A DNA stretch of 64,000 bases from Pseudomonas sp. MWU16-30317. Lineage in GTDB: Bacteria > Pseudomonadota > Gammaproteobacteria > Pseudomonadales > Pseudomonadaceae. The notes beneath the pieces are model-generated. The model saw only the letters and a program-made list of their open reading frames with translations, searched no databases and had not been told where the DNA came from. Position numbers and translations under genes: made by a program. The DNA is taken from contig NZ_JAIWJA010000001.1 of assembly GCF_020515695.1 (NCBI RefSeq), positions 372,001 through 436,000 on the forward strand. Reading direction: 5' to 3'. Below, piece after piece: positions 35,722 to 44,007 of this stretch. Position 1 is the stretch's first letter. Every line of letters starts with the position of its first letter.

Positions 35722-36906
35722 TCAGAACTTCGACGCAAAAAACATCCGAATCCCATCCAGCAAACGATGCAACCAGCCACCCTGAGGCGTGTCGGCCAAG
35801 GTCACCAGTGGTCGCGATACCAGCTTGTCGGTGCCATCGAATACGTCATAGCTGCCGACCACCGTGCCCACCGGCAATGGCGCGACCAGCTCCGGGTTGA
35901 GGTTGACGTGCGCGTTGAAATTCTGATGGCTGCGGCGCGGCAGGGTCAGCACCAGGTCGCTGGCCAGGCCGACCGGGACGGTATCGGCGGCGCCTTTCCA
36001 CACATGCGGCTGTGCAAGCACCGCCCGGCCGTTCTGCAACTTGGCGTTTTCATAGAAACGGAAGCCGTAGGTCAGCAAGGTTTCGGTGTCCGAGGCTCGG
36101 TTGGCCATGCTGGTGGAGCCGAACACCGCCGTGATCAGGCGCTCGCCATTGCGCACCGCCGAGGTCACCATGCAGTAGCCGGCGGCGTCGGTGTGGCCGG
36201 TCTTGAGGCCGTCGACCGAGGCGTCGCGCCATAGCAGCAAGTTGCGGTTCGGCTGGCGAATCCCGCCCCAGGTGAAGTACTTGTTGGCGTACAGCGGGTA
36301 GTAGGCGGGTTCGTCATGAATGATCGACTGGGCCAGCACCGCCATATCGTGGGCCGACGAGTAGTGGTCGTCGATCGGCAGGCCGGTGGGGTTCATGAAG
36401 TGGGAGTTGGTCATGCCCAGCTTCTGCGCGGTCTGGTTCATCATCCCGGCGAAAGCGTCTTCGCTGCCGGCGATGCGTTCGGAGAGCGCCACGGCGGCAT
36501 CGTTGCCGGAATCGATCACCACGCCGTGCATCAAGTCGTCGACGCTGATCTGGCTGTTGGGGGTGATGAACATCCGCGAGCCGCCAGTGCGCCAGGCGTT
36601 ATCGCTGATGGTGACCTTGTCGTCAGGCTTGAGACGTCCGGCCATGAGTTCATGGGTGGTGATGTACACCGTCATCAACTTGGTAAGGCTGGCCGGTGGC
36701 AGGCGCTCGTCGGGGTTCTGGCTGCTGATGATGGTGCCGGTGGTGGCGTCCATCATTACCCAGGACCGCGCGCCCAGTTGCGGCGGTGCAGGAATCATCG
36801 GCTCGGCGCTGCGCAGGGTTGCGGAGACGGGGCCGTCGGCAAGGGCCAAAGGTGTGATGACGGCACAGGCGAGGGCGAGGGGCAACGGCAGCAAGCGAAA
36901 GGTCAC
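35722..36906 (-). CDS. D-alanyl-D-alanine carboxypeptidase of the PBP5/6 type
   Basis: A 394-residue low-molecular-weight penicillin-binding protein that trims the terminal D-Ala of peptidoglycan stem peptides. It has a signal peptide (LLPLPLALACAVITPLALA), catalytic Ser/Lys in PPASLTKLM, SGN in VIDSGNDAA and KTG in DGLKTGHTD, then the PBP5_C beta domain and a terminal amphipathic helix (WLHRLLDGIRMFF) for membrane attachment. I start at GTG 36906 because it begins directly before the signal peptide; a longer reading adds 23 unlikely residues. It is monocistronic. Confidence 0.92.
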   Translation of the reverse strand: MTFRLLPLPLALACAVITPLALADGPVSATLRSAEPMIPAPPQLGARSWVMMDATTGTIISSQNPDERLPPASLTKLMTVYITTHELMAGRLKPDDKVTISDNAWRTGGSRMFITPNSQISVDDLMHGVVIDSGNDAAVALSERIAGSEDAFAGMMNQTAQKLGMTNSHFMNPTGLPIDDHYSSAHDMAVLAQSIIHDEPAYYPLYANKYFTWGGIRQPNRNLLLWRDASVDGLKTGHTDAAGYCMVTSAVRNGERLITAVFGSTSMANRASDTETLLTYGFRFYENAKLQNGRAVLAQPHVWKGAADTVPVGLASDLVLTLPRRSHQNFNAHVNLNPELVAPLPVGTVVGSYDVFDGTDKLVSRPLVTLADTPQGGWLHRLLDGIRMFFASKF

Positions 36907-37023
36907 GGACGGCGGGCCTTGAGTGAATATGAAAAAAAGGTCGCACACGGTAGGCCAGAGCCAGCGGCCGCTCAACGGGGGCGAGATTAAATAAAAGTTA
37001 CTGGACGCGATGCAGCGCTTGAG

Positions 37024-37698
37024 TCATGAGGCCTGCAGCCGATAGCCGCCGTCGCGCAAGGTCAGCAGGGTCGGTGCGCCGGGGCCGACGAGCTTGCGGC
37101 GCAGGCGATCGATGTGCACTTCGATGATCTGGTTGCCGGGGTCGAAGGGGTAGCCCCACACCTGTTCGAAAAGCATGGTGCTGGTCACCCGCTGGCCGAT
37201 ATTGCGCAACAGAAACGCCAGCAGCTTGACCTCCGAGGGCAGCAGTTCCAGCGCCTGACCATCGCGCGTGACCCGCTGGGTATCGAGTTCCAGCTGCAAG
37301 GGCCCGCTGACCAGCGATGCAGACAGGTTCGCATCCTCGCCACGGCGCTGCAGCATGGCCAGCCGCGCTGCCAGTTCGCCACTGGTGAAAGGTTTGGTCA
37401 GGTAGTCGTCGCCGCTGCTGCGCAGGTGCTCGACGCTGGCGTCTACCCCGGCGGGCACGCTGAGCATCAGGATCGGCGTGTGGATATGCTGCTCGCGCAG
37501 GGTGGCGACGATGGTCAGGCCGTCGATGTCGGGTAATCGCCGGGCCAGAATGATGCTGTCGTACCGGCCCGCTACGGCCATGGCCAGGCCGGTGGAGCCG
37601 TTGTCGGCCCATTGCACGCTGAATCCGTGCCCCTTGAGCTCCGCCATCACGGCCTGGGCCGTGACTTCATCCTGTTCGATTACCAGCACATACTTCAT
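37024..37698 (-). CDS. OmpR-type response regulator lacking the phosphoacceptor Asp
   Basis: A 224-residue regulator with a receiver domain (1-120) and an OmpR winged-helix domain (130-224; LLPSEVKLLAFLLRN and IIEVHIDRLRRKL). The receiver keeps a Lys (DYLTKPF) and one acidic-pocket Asp (EQDE), but the expected phosphoacceptor at residue 52 is Ala: IILARRLPDIDG instead of IILDxxLPxxDG. It therefore cannot be phosphorylated in the normal way and is probably controlled by abundance, ligand or protein binding. No histidine kinase gene is adjacent, which fits. The start MKYVLVIEQDE is the standard receiver N-terminus. Confidence 0.9.
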   Translation of the reverse strand: MKYVLVIEQDEVTAQAVMAELKGHGFSVQWADNGSTGLAMAVAGRYDSIILARRLPDIDGLTIVATLREQHIHTPILMLSVPAGVDASVEHLRSSGDDYLTKPFTSGELAARLAMLQRRGEDANLSASLVSGPLQLELDTQRVTRDGQALELLPSEVKLLAFLLRNIGQRVTSTMLFEQVWGYPFDPGNQIIEVHIDRLRRKLVGPGAPTLLTLRDGGYRLQAS

Positions 37699-37924
37699 TG
37701 ACGGCTCCGCTGCGTATCGGGCCGAAGGAACAGCCGTTCGGCCGGGCACACCTGGCGATATACCCTGTTCTCAGCCTAAGGGCGGTGCGTGGCGGCGGTA
37801 AATTAACTAATGTTTAATGCCTATGCCCCTGTATGCGCGGCCTGCGGTCCGTTATGCGCAGTTGTGCATTGGCGGCTTTGCCTATAGCGTCTGTGATCCA
37901 CGGGCGATACGACTGGAGTGGTAG

Positions 37925-38464
37925 ATGAAGCTGTTCAGCCGTCTGACGTTACTGGTGACTTCGATGCTTGCCGTGTTGCTGCTGAGCCCCGCAGCACTGG
38001 CCGGCTGGCAGACCTCGCTGGCGAACGCCCACCTGCTGGGCGCCGGGGACTTTCGCAAATTCGGCTTTCTGGTCTATACCGCGCGACTGTATACCCCGGC
38101 CGACCATCTGGACGACAGCACTCCCTTCGCCCTTGAATTGACCTACCACAGGTCGATCAAGGGCGACGCCCTGGTGGACGCCAGCATCAATGAAATCAAG
38201 CGTATCCAAGGCAGCGCAGTCAGTGCCGAGCAGCTGCAACGCTGGCGTGAACAGATGCAGCAGTCGTTCGTCGACGTAGAGGAAGGCAGCCGACTGACCG
38301 GCGTGTTTCTGCCGGGGCAAGGTGCACAGTTCTACGTCGGCGACCAGCTCAAGAGCGAGATCAAGGACCTGACCTACGCCAAGGCGTTCTTCGCCATCTG
38401 GCTCGATCCGCGCAGCCGCGATCCGGATCTGCGCGCGCAGTTGCTGGGCACAAGCAAGAACTAG
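37925..38464 (+). CDS. Chalcone-isomerase-like exported protein
   Basis: A 179-residue protein with a signal peptide (VLLLSPAALA) and a chalcone-isomerase-like domain (FGFLVYTARLYTP, LELTYHRSIKG, FLPGQGAQFYVGD). Bacterial members of this family are periplasmic fatty-acid-binding-like proteins of unknown role, not flavonoid enzymes. GGAG lies six bases before the ATG. It is followed closely (35 bases) by a dehydrogenase gene on the same strand, and the two may be co-transcribed. Confidence 0.85.
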   Translation: MKLFSRLTLLVTSMLAVLLLSPAALAGWQTSLANAHLLGAGDFRKFGFLVYTARLYTPADHLDDSTPFALELTYHRSIKGDALVDASINEIKRIQGSAVSAEQLQRWREQMQQSFVDVEEGSRLTGVFLPGQGAQFYVGDQLKSEIKDLTYAKAFFAIWLDPRSRDPDLRAQLLGTSKN

Positions 38465-38499
38465 CTGCCGATTCATTAACATTCATGGAGCGTCTGGAC

Positions 38500-39432
38500 A
38501 TGTCATCCGAATCCATACCGCTGGCACTGCTGGTGCCCATGCCGGATACCGTGGTACAGCGACTGCAGCAGCGTTTCGAGGTATTGAACCCCGCTGCCGA
38601 GGCCCTGAGCGACGCTCAATCGGCCCGCGTACAGGCGGTACTGACCAACGGCTCGCGGGGCTTGAGTGCTGCCGAGATCGACGCCATGCCGGCGCTGCGG
38701 ATCGCCAGTGCCATGGGCGCCGGTCACGAGAACATCGATCATCAGCATGCCGCTCAGCGCGGTATCGCGGTGACCCACGGTGGCGGTGCCAATGCCGATA
38801 TCGTTGCCGACCATGCCATGGCGCTGTTGGGCGCAGTGGTGCGGCGCATTCCGCAGATGGATCGCCTGGCCCGGGCCGGCTGCGATCGCAACACCCTGCC
38901 CAGCGACCCCGGCTTGCACCGGCGCCGCCTCGGCCTGGTGGGCGCCGGCCATATCGGCCGCTGCCTGGCCAAGCGTGCGGGCGGCTACGACATGGACATC
39001 GGCTATCACAGCCGCAACCCGGTGACGGATTGGCCGCCGCGCTACTTCGCCGACCTGAAAGCCCTGGCGCATTGGTGCGATTTTCTCGTAGTGGCGGTGC
39101 CCGGTGGCGCGGCGACCTTGCACCTGATCGACAGCTCGATCCTGCAAGCGCTGGGCCCTGAAGGCTACCTGGTGAACATCGGCCGCGGCTCAGTGGTGGA
39201 CACCACGGCATTGGCGACAGCGTTGCGCGAGGGCGTGATCGCCGGGGCAGCGCTGGATGTCTACGAAAGCGAGCCCGCTCGGCCCGAGGCGCTGTTGGAG
39301 TTCGAGAATCTGGTACTGACCCCGCACATCGCCGGCCGCTCCGATTCGGCCTGGGCCGGGCAGACGGAGCTGTTCATCGATAACGTCGAGCGTTATCTGG
39401 CAGGGCAGGCGATGGTCAATCCGGTGGGGTGA
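38500..39432 (+). CDS. D-isomer-specific 2-hydroxyacid dehydrogenase
   Basis: A 310-residue NAD(P)-dependent dehydrogenase of the glyoxylate/hydroxypyruvate reductase type. The dinucleotide site is LGLVGAGHIGRCLA, and the catalytic residues are Arg in NIGRGSVVD, Glu in DVYESEPA and His in LTPHIAG. It reduces 2-oxo acids to D-2-hydroxy acids. The start at 38500 is preferred over 38485 because GGAG lies eight bases upstream of it. The exact substrate is not predictable. Confidence 0.9.
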   Translation: MSSESIPLALLVPMPDTVVQRLQQRFEVLNPAAEALSDAQSARVQAVLTNGSRGLSAAEIDAMPALRIASAMGAGHENIDHQHAAQRGIAVTHGGGANADIVADHAMALLGAVVRRIPQMDRLARAGCDRNTLPSDPGLHRRRLGLVGAGHIGRCLAKRAGGYDMDIGYHSRNPVTDWPPRYFADLKALAHWCDFLVVAVPGGAATLHLIDSSILQALGPEGYLVNIGRGSVVDTTALATALREGVIAGAALDVYESEPARPEALLEFENLVLTPHIAGRSDSAWAGQTELFIDNVERYLAGQAMVNPVG

Positions 39433-39703
39433 TTCCCCATCAGAAGCAAGGATAGCTCCAAACGAATTTTTGGCGGAACTCTGAATTAACCGAATAGTCC
39501 GATATGCTTTTTAATTCTTGAATGCGATAAAAAAATTATTTTTAATAATAATTCACCTGTCATAAATTGCCTCCCGTCGCCAGCGGTCCACCGCAACGAG
39601 CCCATTAGGGGCTCAAGTCCATTCGGATGTACGGCAAGCCATCGCTTGCCTTCGAGCCCCAGCAGAAACTCAAGACTTTCATGTCTGCACTGGAGCATCG
39701 AGC
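39433..39703. promoter_or_regulatory. AT-rich upstream region of the OprD-family porin
   Basis: About 270 bases without a gene. Positions 39500-39570 are strongly AT-rich (AAAAAAATTATTTTTAATAA) in otherwise GC-rich DNA, consistent with a regulated promoter or a binding site for nucleoid proteins such as MvaT/H-NS. No consensus hexamers stand out with confidence. Confidence 0.4.
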
Positions 39704-41056
39704 ATGAACACCTCTTCACAGCTGGCAATGGCCATCGCCCTCGGCATCGCCGCCCAACAAGCGGGCGCCGCCGGTTTCATCGACGACAGCAAGGCCACGC
39801 TGAGCCTCAAAAACCTCGACTTGTCCAACGACATTCGCGAGAGTCAAGGCAAGGTTGGCAACAGCGCCTACAGCGGCCAGGTACACAACTGGGGCCAGGC
39901 CTTCGTGCTCAAGGTGCAGTCTGGTTATACCGAAGGTGCCGTAGGCTTTGGCCTGGATGCGCTGGGCACCTATGCGGTGCGGCTGGACGGTGGCGGCAGA
40001 GTCGGCAAGGCCGGCGAAGATCGAAGCCCAGGCAATCTGTTTCCTACCGACGGGGGCCATGATGCCGACCAGTTCGGGCGTCTGGGGCTGACTGGCAAGG
40101 TGCGCTTCGCCAAGACCGAGGTCAAGACCGGCACCCTGATCCCTAACCTGCCGATCCTCGTGCCCAACGATGGCCGCCTGTTGCCGCAGACCTTCGAGGG
40201 TACGCAATTCATCAGCAAGGACATCGATCACCTGACCTTCACCGGCGGCCTGATCGAGCATGCTGTCGGCCGTGCTTCGACCAACAGCACCGGGCTCGCG
40301 GTCAGTGGCGGTACTCAGCAAAGCAACAAGTTCTGGTTCGCCGGTGGCGATTATGCCGTCACCAAGAGCCTCACCGCGCAGTACTACTACGCCAACCTTG
40401 AAGACTACTACACCCAGCACTTCGCCGGCCTGACCCACATCTGGGCCATCGACAAGAGCCAATCGTTCAAGACCGACCTGCGCTTCTTCCACACTGGTTC
40501 CGACGGCGCCAACGGCAGTGCTTCCGGGCGCGCCGAAGGCTACAAGACGAGCGGGTATGCACGCACCCCCGGCGAGATCCAGAACAACACCTGGAGCGCG
40601 TCGTTCACCTACGCGCTGGGCGGCCACAGCTTCATGGCCGGCCATCAGCGGGTCTCGGAAGGCAGCAACTTCGTGCAGCTCAACCAGGGCAGCCTGGTCA
40701 ACGAAGGTGCCGGCGGCGGTACCACCTACCTGATCACCGACCGTTTGATCTCCAACTTCGCCCGTGCCGGGGAGAACACCAGCTTTGCCCAGTACATCTA
40801 TGACTTCGCAGGCCTGGGGCTGCCGGGCCTGAAGTTCTCGACCATTTACCTCAATGGCCAGAACATCAAGGCGACGGCGGGCGGTGATCAGAACGAATGG
40901 GAGCGCGACATCGCTCTGGATTACGTGATCCAGGAAGGTACGTTCAAAGGCGTGGGCATCGGTGTGCGCAACGGTTCGTTCCGCACCAATGCGACAGGGG
41001 CGAGCGACATCGATCACAACCGCTTGATCCTCACCTATCAGCTGGCGTTGTTCTAG
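39704..41056 (+). CDS. OprD-family outer-membrane porin
   Basis: A 450-residue substrate-specific porin. It has a signal peptide (MAIALGIAAQQAGA), the OprD N-terminal pattern GFIDDSKATLSLKN and alternating amphipathic strands to a C-terminal Phe (YQLALF). The segment GTLIPNLPILVPNDGRLLPQTFEG is the conserved OprD loop. OprD paralogues let basic amino acids, aromatic acids or other organic acids across the outer membrane. Its neighbours suggest uptake of the substrate of a partly lost catabolic operon. Confidence 0.92.
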   Translation: MNTSSQLAMAIALGIAAQQAGAAGFIDDSKATLSLKNLDLSNDIRESQGKVGNSAYSGQVHNWGQAFVLKVQSGYTEGAVGFGLDALGTYAVRLDGGGRVGKAGEDRSPGNLFPTDGGHDADQFGRLGLTGKVRFAKTEVKTGTLIPNLPILVPNDGRLLPQTFEGTQFISKDIDHLTFTGGLIEHAVGRASTNSTGLAVSGGTQQSNKFWFAGGDYAVTKSLTAQYYYANLEDYYTQHFAGLTHIWAIDKSQSFKTDLRFFHTGSDGANGSASGRAEGYKTSGYARTPGEIQNNTWSASFTYALGGHSFMAGHQRVSEGSNFVQLNQGSLVNEGAGGGTTYLITDRLISNFARAGENTSFAQYIYDFAGLGLPGLKFSTIYLNGQNIKATAGGDQNEWERDIALDYVIQEGTFKGVGIGVRNGSFRTNATGASDIDHNRLILTYQLALF

Positions 41057-41101
41057 TAGACGGCGAGGGCGGGAGCGTGATTGCCGCCCACAGCCGGCGT
41101 G

Positions 41102-41237
41102 CTAACGAAACGCCGGCACGACCCGCTCAATGAACAACTTCAGGGATTTTTCTTTTCGGCGTGCGGCAGGCCGCTGTCGCACCAGAAGCCGAACGCGTCC
41201 ACGCCCAGTCGTTGATGCCGGTATTGCCAGTGCAACT
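41102..41237 (-). pseudogene. Possible 3' remnant of a catabolic gene
   Basis: Reading on the minus strand, the last codons before a TAG at 41102-41104 give SLKLFIERVVPAFR, which looks like the natural C-terminus of an enzyme (luciferase-like flavin monooxygenases often end this way). Just upstream, in the next frame, LGVDAFGFWCDSGLPHAEKK also looks protein-like, and a one-base shift would join them. The remnant abuts the GntR gene. The identity is speculative; it is listed because it matches the aldehyde dehydrogenase tail on the other side of the reductase gene. Confidence 0.3.
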
Positions 41238-41990
41238 TCAGCGCGCGATACGCGGTTCCTTGAGCATCACCGGCGTGGCGATCTCGTGCACCCTGGCGTT
41301 GCCTTCCTGCTCGCCGCGCAGATAATCCAGCGCCACCTTGGCGGCCGCGCGCACGTGGTCGACCGACGCCTGGTGAGCGGCCAGGGCATCGCCGCTCTTG
41401 ATCGCCGCGACGATGCGCTGCATCTCTTCGTTACTGGCGCTGCGGCGGTTTGCCTGGGACATCGACGTGGCCCGCAGGTAGCTGATGCGCGCCTGCAATT
41501 GGCGCAGCTGAGTGGCCGCGACCTTGTTGCCGGCGCCTTCGAGCAGCACATCGTAGAAACCCTGAACCGAATCCAGTACCGCTGGCAGCTCCTGCTCTTC
41601 AAGGGCCCTGCGATTGACCTCCAGGGCCTTCTCAAGGGCGCGGATGTCCTTGGCCTTGGCGTTGAGGGTGAACAGCTGCACGATCAAGCCCTCCAGCACA
41701 CATTGCAGCTCATAGATGTCACAAGCGTCGGCCCAGGTGATGATCGCTACGCTCGGGCCCTTGGCGTCGGCGAATTCCACCAGGCCTTCGGACTCGAGGT
41801 GGCGTAGCGCTTCGCGTACTGAAGTGCGGCTGACACCCAGACGTTCGCAGAGGTCGCGCTCCACCAGGCGGTCGCCGGGCAGCAGCTGGAAATTCATGAT
41901 GGCGCCGCGCAGTTTGTCCAGGACGATTTCGCGCAGGGTAACGGGGTTGCGATGGACCTTGAAGCTATCGTCAAGTGGCAGGCGTTTCAT
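41238..41990 (-). CDS. GntR/FadR-type transcriptional regulator
   Basis: A 250-residue FadR-subfamily regulator. The helix-turn-helix is LLPGDRLVERDLCERLGVSRTSVREALRHLE, followed by an FCD-type helical ligand domain (ELQCVLEGLIVQLF, then DHVRAAAKVALDYL). Such proteins repress catabolic operons until a carboxylate inducer binds. The start MKRLPLDDSFKV is preferred over a long arginine-rich extension. A perfect palindrome of the GntR type lies at 42701-42712, upstream of the flavin reductase, and this regulator is its likely binder. Confidence 0.88.
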   Translation of the reverse strand: MKRLPLDDSFKVHRNPVTLREIVLDKLRGAIMNFQLLPGDRLVERDLCERLGVSRTSVREALRHLESEGLVEFADAKGPSVAIITWADACDIYELQCVLEGLIVQLFTLNAKAKDIRALEKALEVNRRALEEQELPAVLDSVQGFYDVLLEGAGNKVAATQLRQLQARISYLRATSMSQANRRSASNEEMQRIVAAIKSGDALAAHQASVDHVRAAAKVALDYLRGEQEGNARVHEIATPVMLKEPRIAR

Positions 41991-42091
41991 CGGGTCCGCT
42001 CTGGTTGAGGCTGTGCTGGGCACGAAAGGCACCGAACGCCACTCAGGGCGCTCGGCATCGGGCAGTTTATCACGGGGGTAACGGTGGGGCC

Positions 42092-42577
42092 TCAGCAGAA
42101 CGCCGGCAGCGCGCCGAGCTTGCCACGGTGATAGATCATCGGTGTGACGGGTTCGTGCGGCAGGATCAGATTGGTCACCTTGCCGACCACAATGGCGTGA
42201 TCGCCGCCCTCGTATTCGCGCCAAAGCTCGCACTCAATGATGGCCGTGGCGCCTTCCAGCAACGGATTACCCTGCTCACTGAGTGTCCACTCGATGGCCT
42301 TGGCCTTGTCTTTGCCCTTGCTGGCAAAGGCGTAGGCGTGAGCCTGTTGCGGCCCGCTGAGCAAGTGAATGGCGAAGCGCTTGCTGGCGCGCAGCACAGG
42401 GTAGGTGTCGGAGCTGTAGCTGGGGCAGAACAGCACCAGGGCCGGGTCCAGCGACAGGGCGCTGAAAGCACTGGCGGTGATGCCGACGATGCCGCCCTCG
42501 GCGTCCAGCGCAGTGACCACGGTCACGCCGGACGGAAACGAGGCCATCACTTCTTTATAAAGACTGGGTTCGATCAT
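42092..42577 (-). CDS. Flavin reductase-like (FMN-binding) protein
   Basis: A 161-residue flavin reductase of the HpaC/RutF type, with the FMN-binding N-terminal blocks FPSGVTVVTALD, GITASAFSALSLDPALVLFC and the C-terminal HAIVVGKVTNLIL. Such proteins supply reduced FMN to a partner monooxygenase. None is intact nearby, so the partner may be the lost gene represented by the remnant at 41102-41237 or may be encoded elsewhere. It is on the same strand as the GntR gene, separated by about 100 bases. Confidence 0.88.
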   Translation of the reverse strand: MIEPSLYKEVMASFPSGVTVVTALDAEGGIVGITASAFSALSLDPALVLFCPSYSSDTYPVLRASKRFAIHLLSGPQQAHAYAFASKGKDKAKAIEWTLSEQGNPLLEGATAIIECELWREYEGGDHAIVVGKVTNLILPHEPVTPMIYHRGKLGALPAFC

Positions 42578-42590
42578 GATCAGGTACCTG

Positions 42591-42700
42591 TCAATGCATC
42601 ACGAAGGGGTCAGGCATGGGCGCCTGGAAGAGGTTGATCCACACCGTTTTCAGTTCGGTGTAGGCCAGCACGGAATCGACTCGGCCATGTATCTGGTCTG
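42591..42700 (-). pseudogene. C-terminal remnant of an aldehyde dehydrogenase gene
   Basis: On the minus strand, in frame to a TGA at 42591-42593, the sequence reads HGRVDSVLAYTELKTVWINL followed by MPDPFVMH. This is the C-terminal tail typical of NAD-dependent aldehyde dehydrogenases (YTELKTVWINL). Only about 35 codons survive; upstream the frame runs into a non-coding palindrome. The stop lies 14 bases before the flavin reductase start, so the dehydrogenase was probably the first gene of an operon with the reductase before most of it was deleted. Confidence 0.65.
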
Positions 42701-42712
42701 ATGGTATACCAT
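42701..42712. promoter_or_regulatory. Perfect 12-bp palindrome, GntR-type operator
   Basis: ATGGTATACCAT is a perfect palindrome of the form TGGTATACCA, matching the T-x-GT...AC-x-A consensus bound by FadR-type GntR regulators. It lies upstream of the aldehyde dehydrogenase remnant and the flavin reductase, and the GntR gene is 700 bases downstream on the same strand. The promoter of the remaining operon is probably within or next to it (AT-rich 42710-42740). Confidence 0.6.
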
Positions 42713-42837
42713 AAGTTTGACTGTGCAAACGCTATTTATCTGGGTCGGCGCTGTTTGCGAGGCAGGCGTTGCAGGTCGGAAAAACCTTGTGCTCGCCACG
42801 GATCCGGCTACCCTCCATGCCTCGCCCTCTATAGCCC

Positions 42838-43146
42838 ATGGAATTGCCTTTGATCACGTTGCACCCCATCACCGATGCTGCACCGCCTGATGCGGTGAGC
42901 TGTACTACCTGCGCGGCCAAATGCTGCCGCCTGGAAGTGATGTTGATCACCGACACCGGGGTGCCGGAGCGCTTTATCGAGGTCGATGACTGGGGCTCGG
43001 AGACCATGGCGCGGCTCGACGATGGCTGGTGCGCGGCGCTCGACCGCCGCACCATGAGCTGCAGCATCTACCGTCAGCGGCCGCTGATCTGTCGGGAATT
43101 CGAGATGGGCGGCGACGATTGCCTTGAAGAGCGTGTGGCGCCTTGA
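42838..43146 (+). CDS. YkgJ-family cysteine cluster protein
   Basis: A 102-residue protein with eight cysteines arranged as in the YkgJ/UPF0153 zinc- or iron-binding family: CTTCAAKCC near the N-terminus, then single Cys residues in GWCAAL, MSCSIY, LICREF and DDCLEE. The metal and the function of this family are not established. It is monocistronic and ends 96 bases before the next gene on the same strand. Confidence 0.85.
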   Translation: MELPLITLHPITDAAPPDAVSCTTCAAKCCRLEVMLITDTGVPERFIEVDDWGSETMARLDDGWCAALDRRTMSCSIYRQRPLICREFEMGGDDCLEERVAP

Positions 43147-43242
43147 TGAATGTTTGCGTCAGGCGCTCATGGCGGCGCTGCAAGCGCGCGGCATGGGCGC
43201 TATGATCGGTGCACCCTCATAGCCCGAAGGCTCTATCCCGAC

Positions 43243-43956
43243 ATGAAACTGCTCATCGCTGCTCTGTCCCTGCTGTTTTCGCCTCTGCTGCTTGCCCAGC
43301 CCGCACTGCACGGCGACCTGCCGCTGCAATACCTCGAACAGCCCGGTAACGGCCAGCCCGACCAGCCGTTGGTGATCTTCCTGCATGGCTACGGCAGCAA
43401 CGAAGCGGACCTGTTCGGCCTCAAGGACGATTTGCCCGAAGGCTATACCTACCTGTCGGTGCAGGCGCCGATGCAGATCAGCCAGGACGGCTACCAGTGG
43501 TTCACCCCCAAGGGTGAGGCGACCGAATACGATGGCCTGGGCGGCGACGTGAACAGCAGCGAAGCGCGTATCGCCGCGTTCATCAAAGCGGCTGTGGCCA
43601 AGTACCACACGCGTGCGGATCGGGTGACCCTGGTGGGCTTCAGTCAGGGCGCGATCATGAGCTATCAGGTCGCGCTGCATGATCCGCAAAGCATCGGCGC
43701 GATGGCGGCGCTAAGTGGCAAGTTGCTGCCACCCTTGCGGACCAGGATGAAGGCTGATCCGCAGTACGCCAAGGTGCGCTTCTTCATCGGCCATGGCACG
43801 GCGGATAACGTCCTGCCGGTGGCGAGTGCGACCCAGGCCGATGAGAGCCTACGGGCGATTGGCATTACCCCGCAGATTCATCTGTATCCGGGATTGCGCC
43901 ATTCGATCAGCGAGGCCGAGGTGAGTGATTTGCGGGATTGGTTGAAGGCTCGGTAG
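43243..43956 (+). CDS. Exported carboxylesterase/phospholipase-type alpha/beta hydrolase
   Basis: A 237-residue serine hydrolase with a signal peptide (LIAALSLLFSPLLLAQ). The oxyanion motif is VIFLHGYGSNE, the nucleophile elbow is LVGFSQGAIMS, the acid is in IGHGTADNVLPV and the His in YPGLRHSISE. It belongs to the abhydrolase_2 (YpfH/acyl-protein thioesterase-like) group and probably cleaves short esters in the periplasm. The start MKLLIAAL is chosen because it begins the signal peptide. The end of the gene abuts the decayed bacteriocin locus. Confidence 0.87.
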   Translation: MKLLIAALSLLFSPLLLAQPALHGDLPLQYLEQPGNGQPDQPLVIFLHGYGSNEADLFGLKDDLPEGYTYLSVQAPMQISQDGYQWFTPKGEATEYDGLGGDVNSSEARIAAFIKAAVAKYHTRADRVTLVGFSQGAIMSYQVALHDPQSIGAMAALSGKLLPPLRTRMKADPQYAKVRFFIGHGTADNVLPVASATQADESLRAIGITPQIHLYPGLRHSISEAEVSDLRDWLKAR

Positions 43957-44007
43957 AGGGTAGGGCAAGCGCCCTTCGTTTATTTGCAACGAAGGGCGCT
44001 GCTGCTG

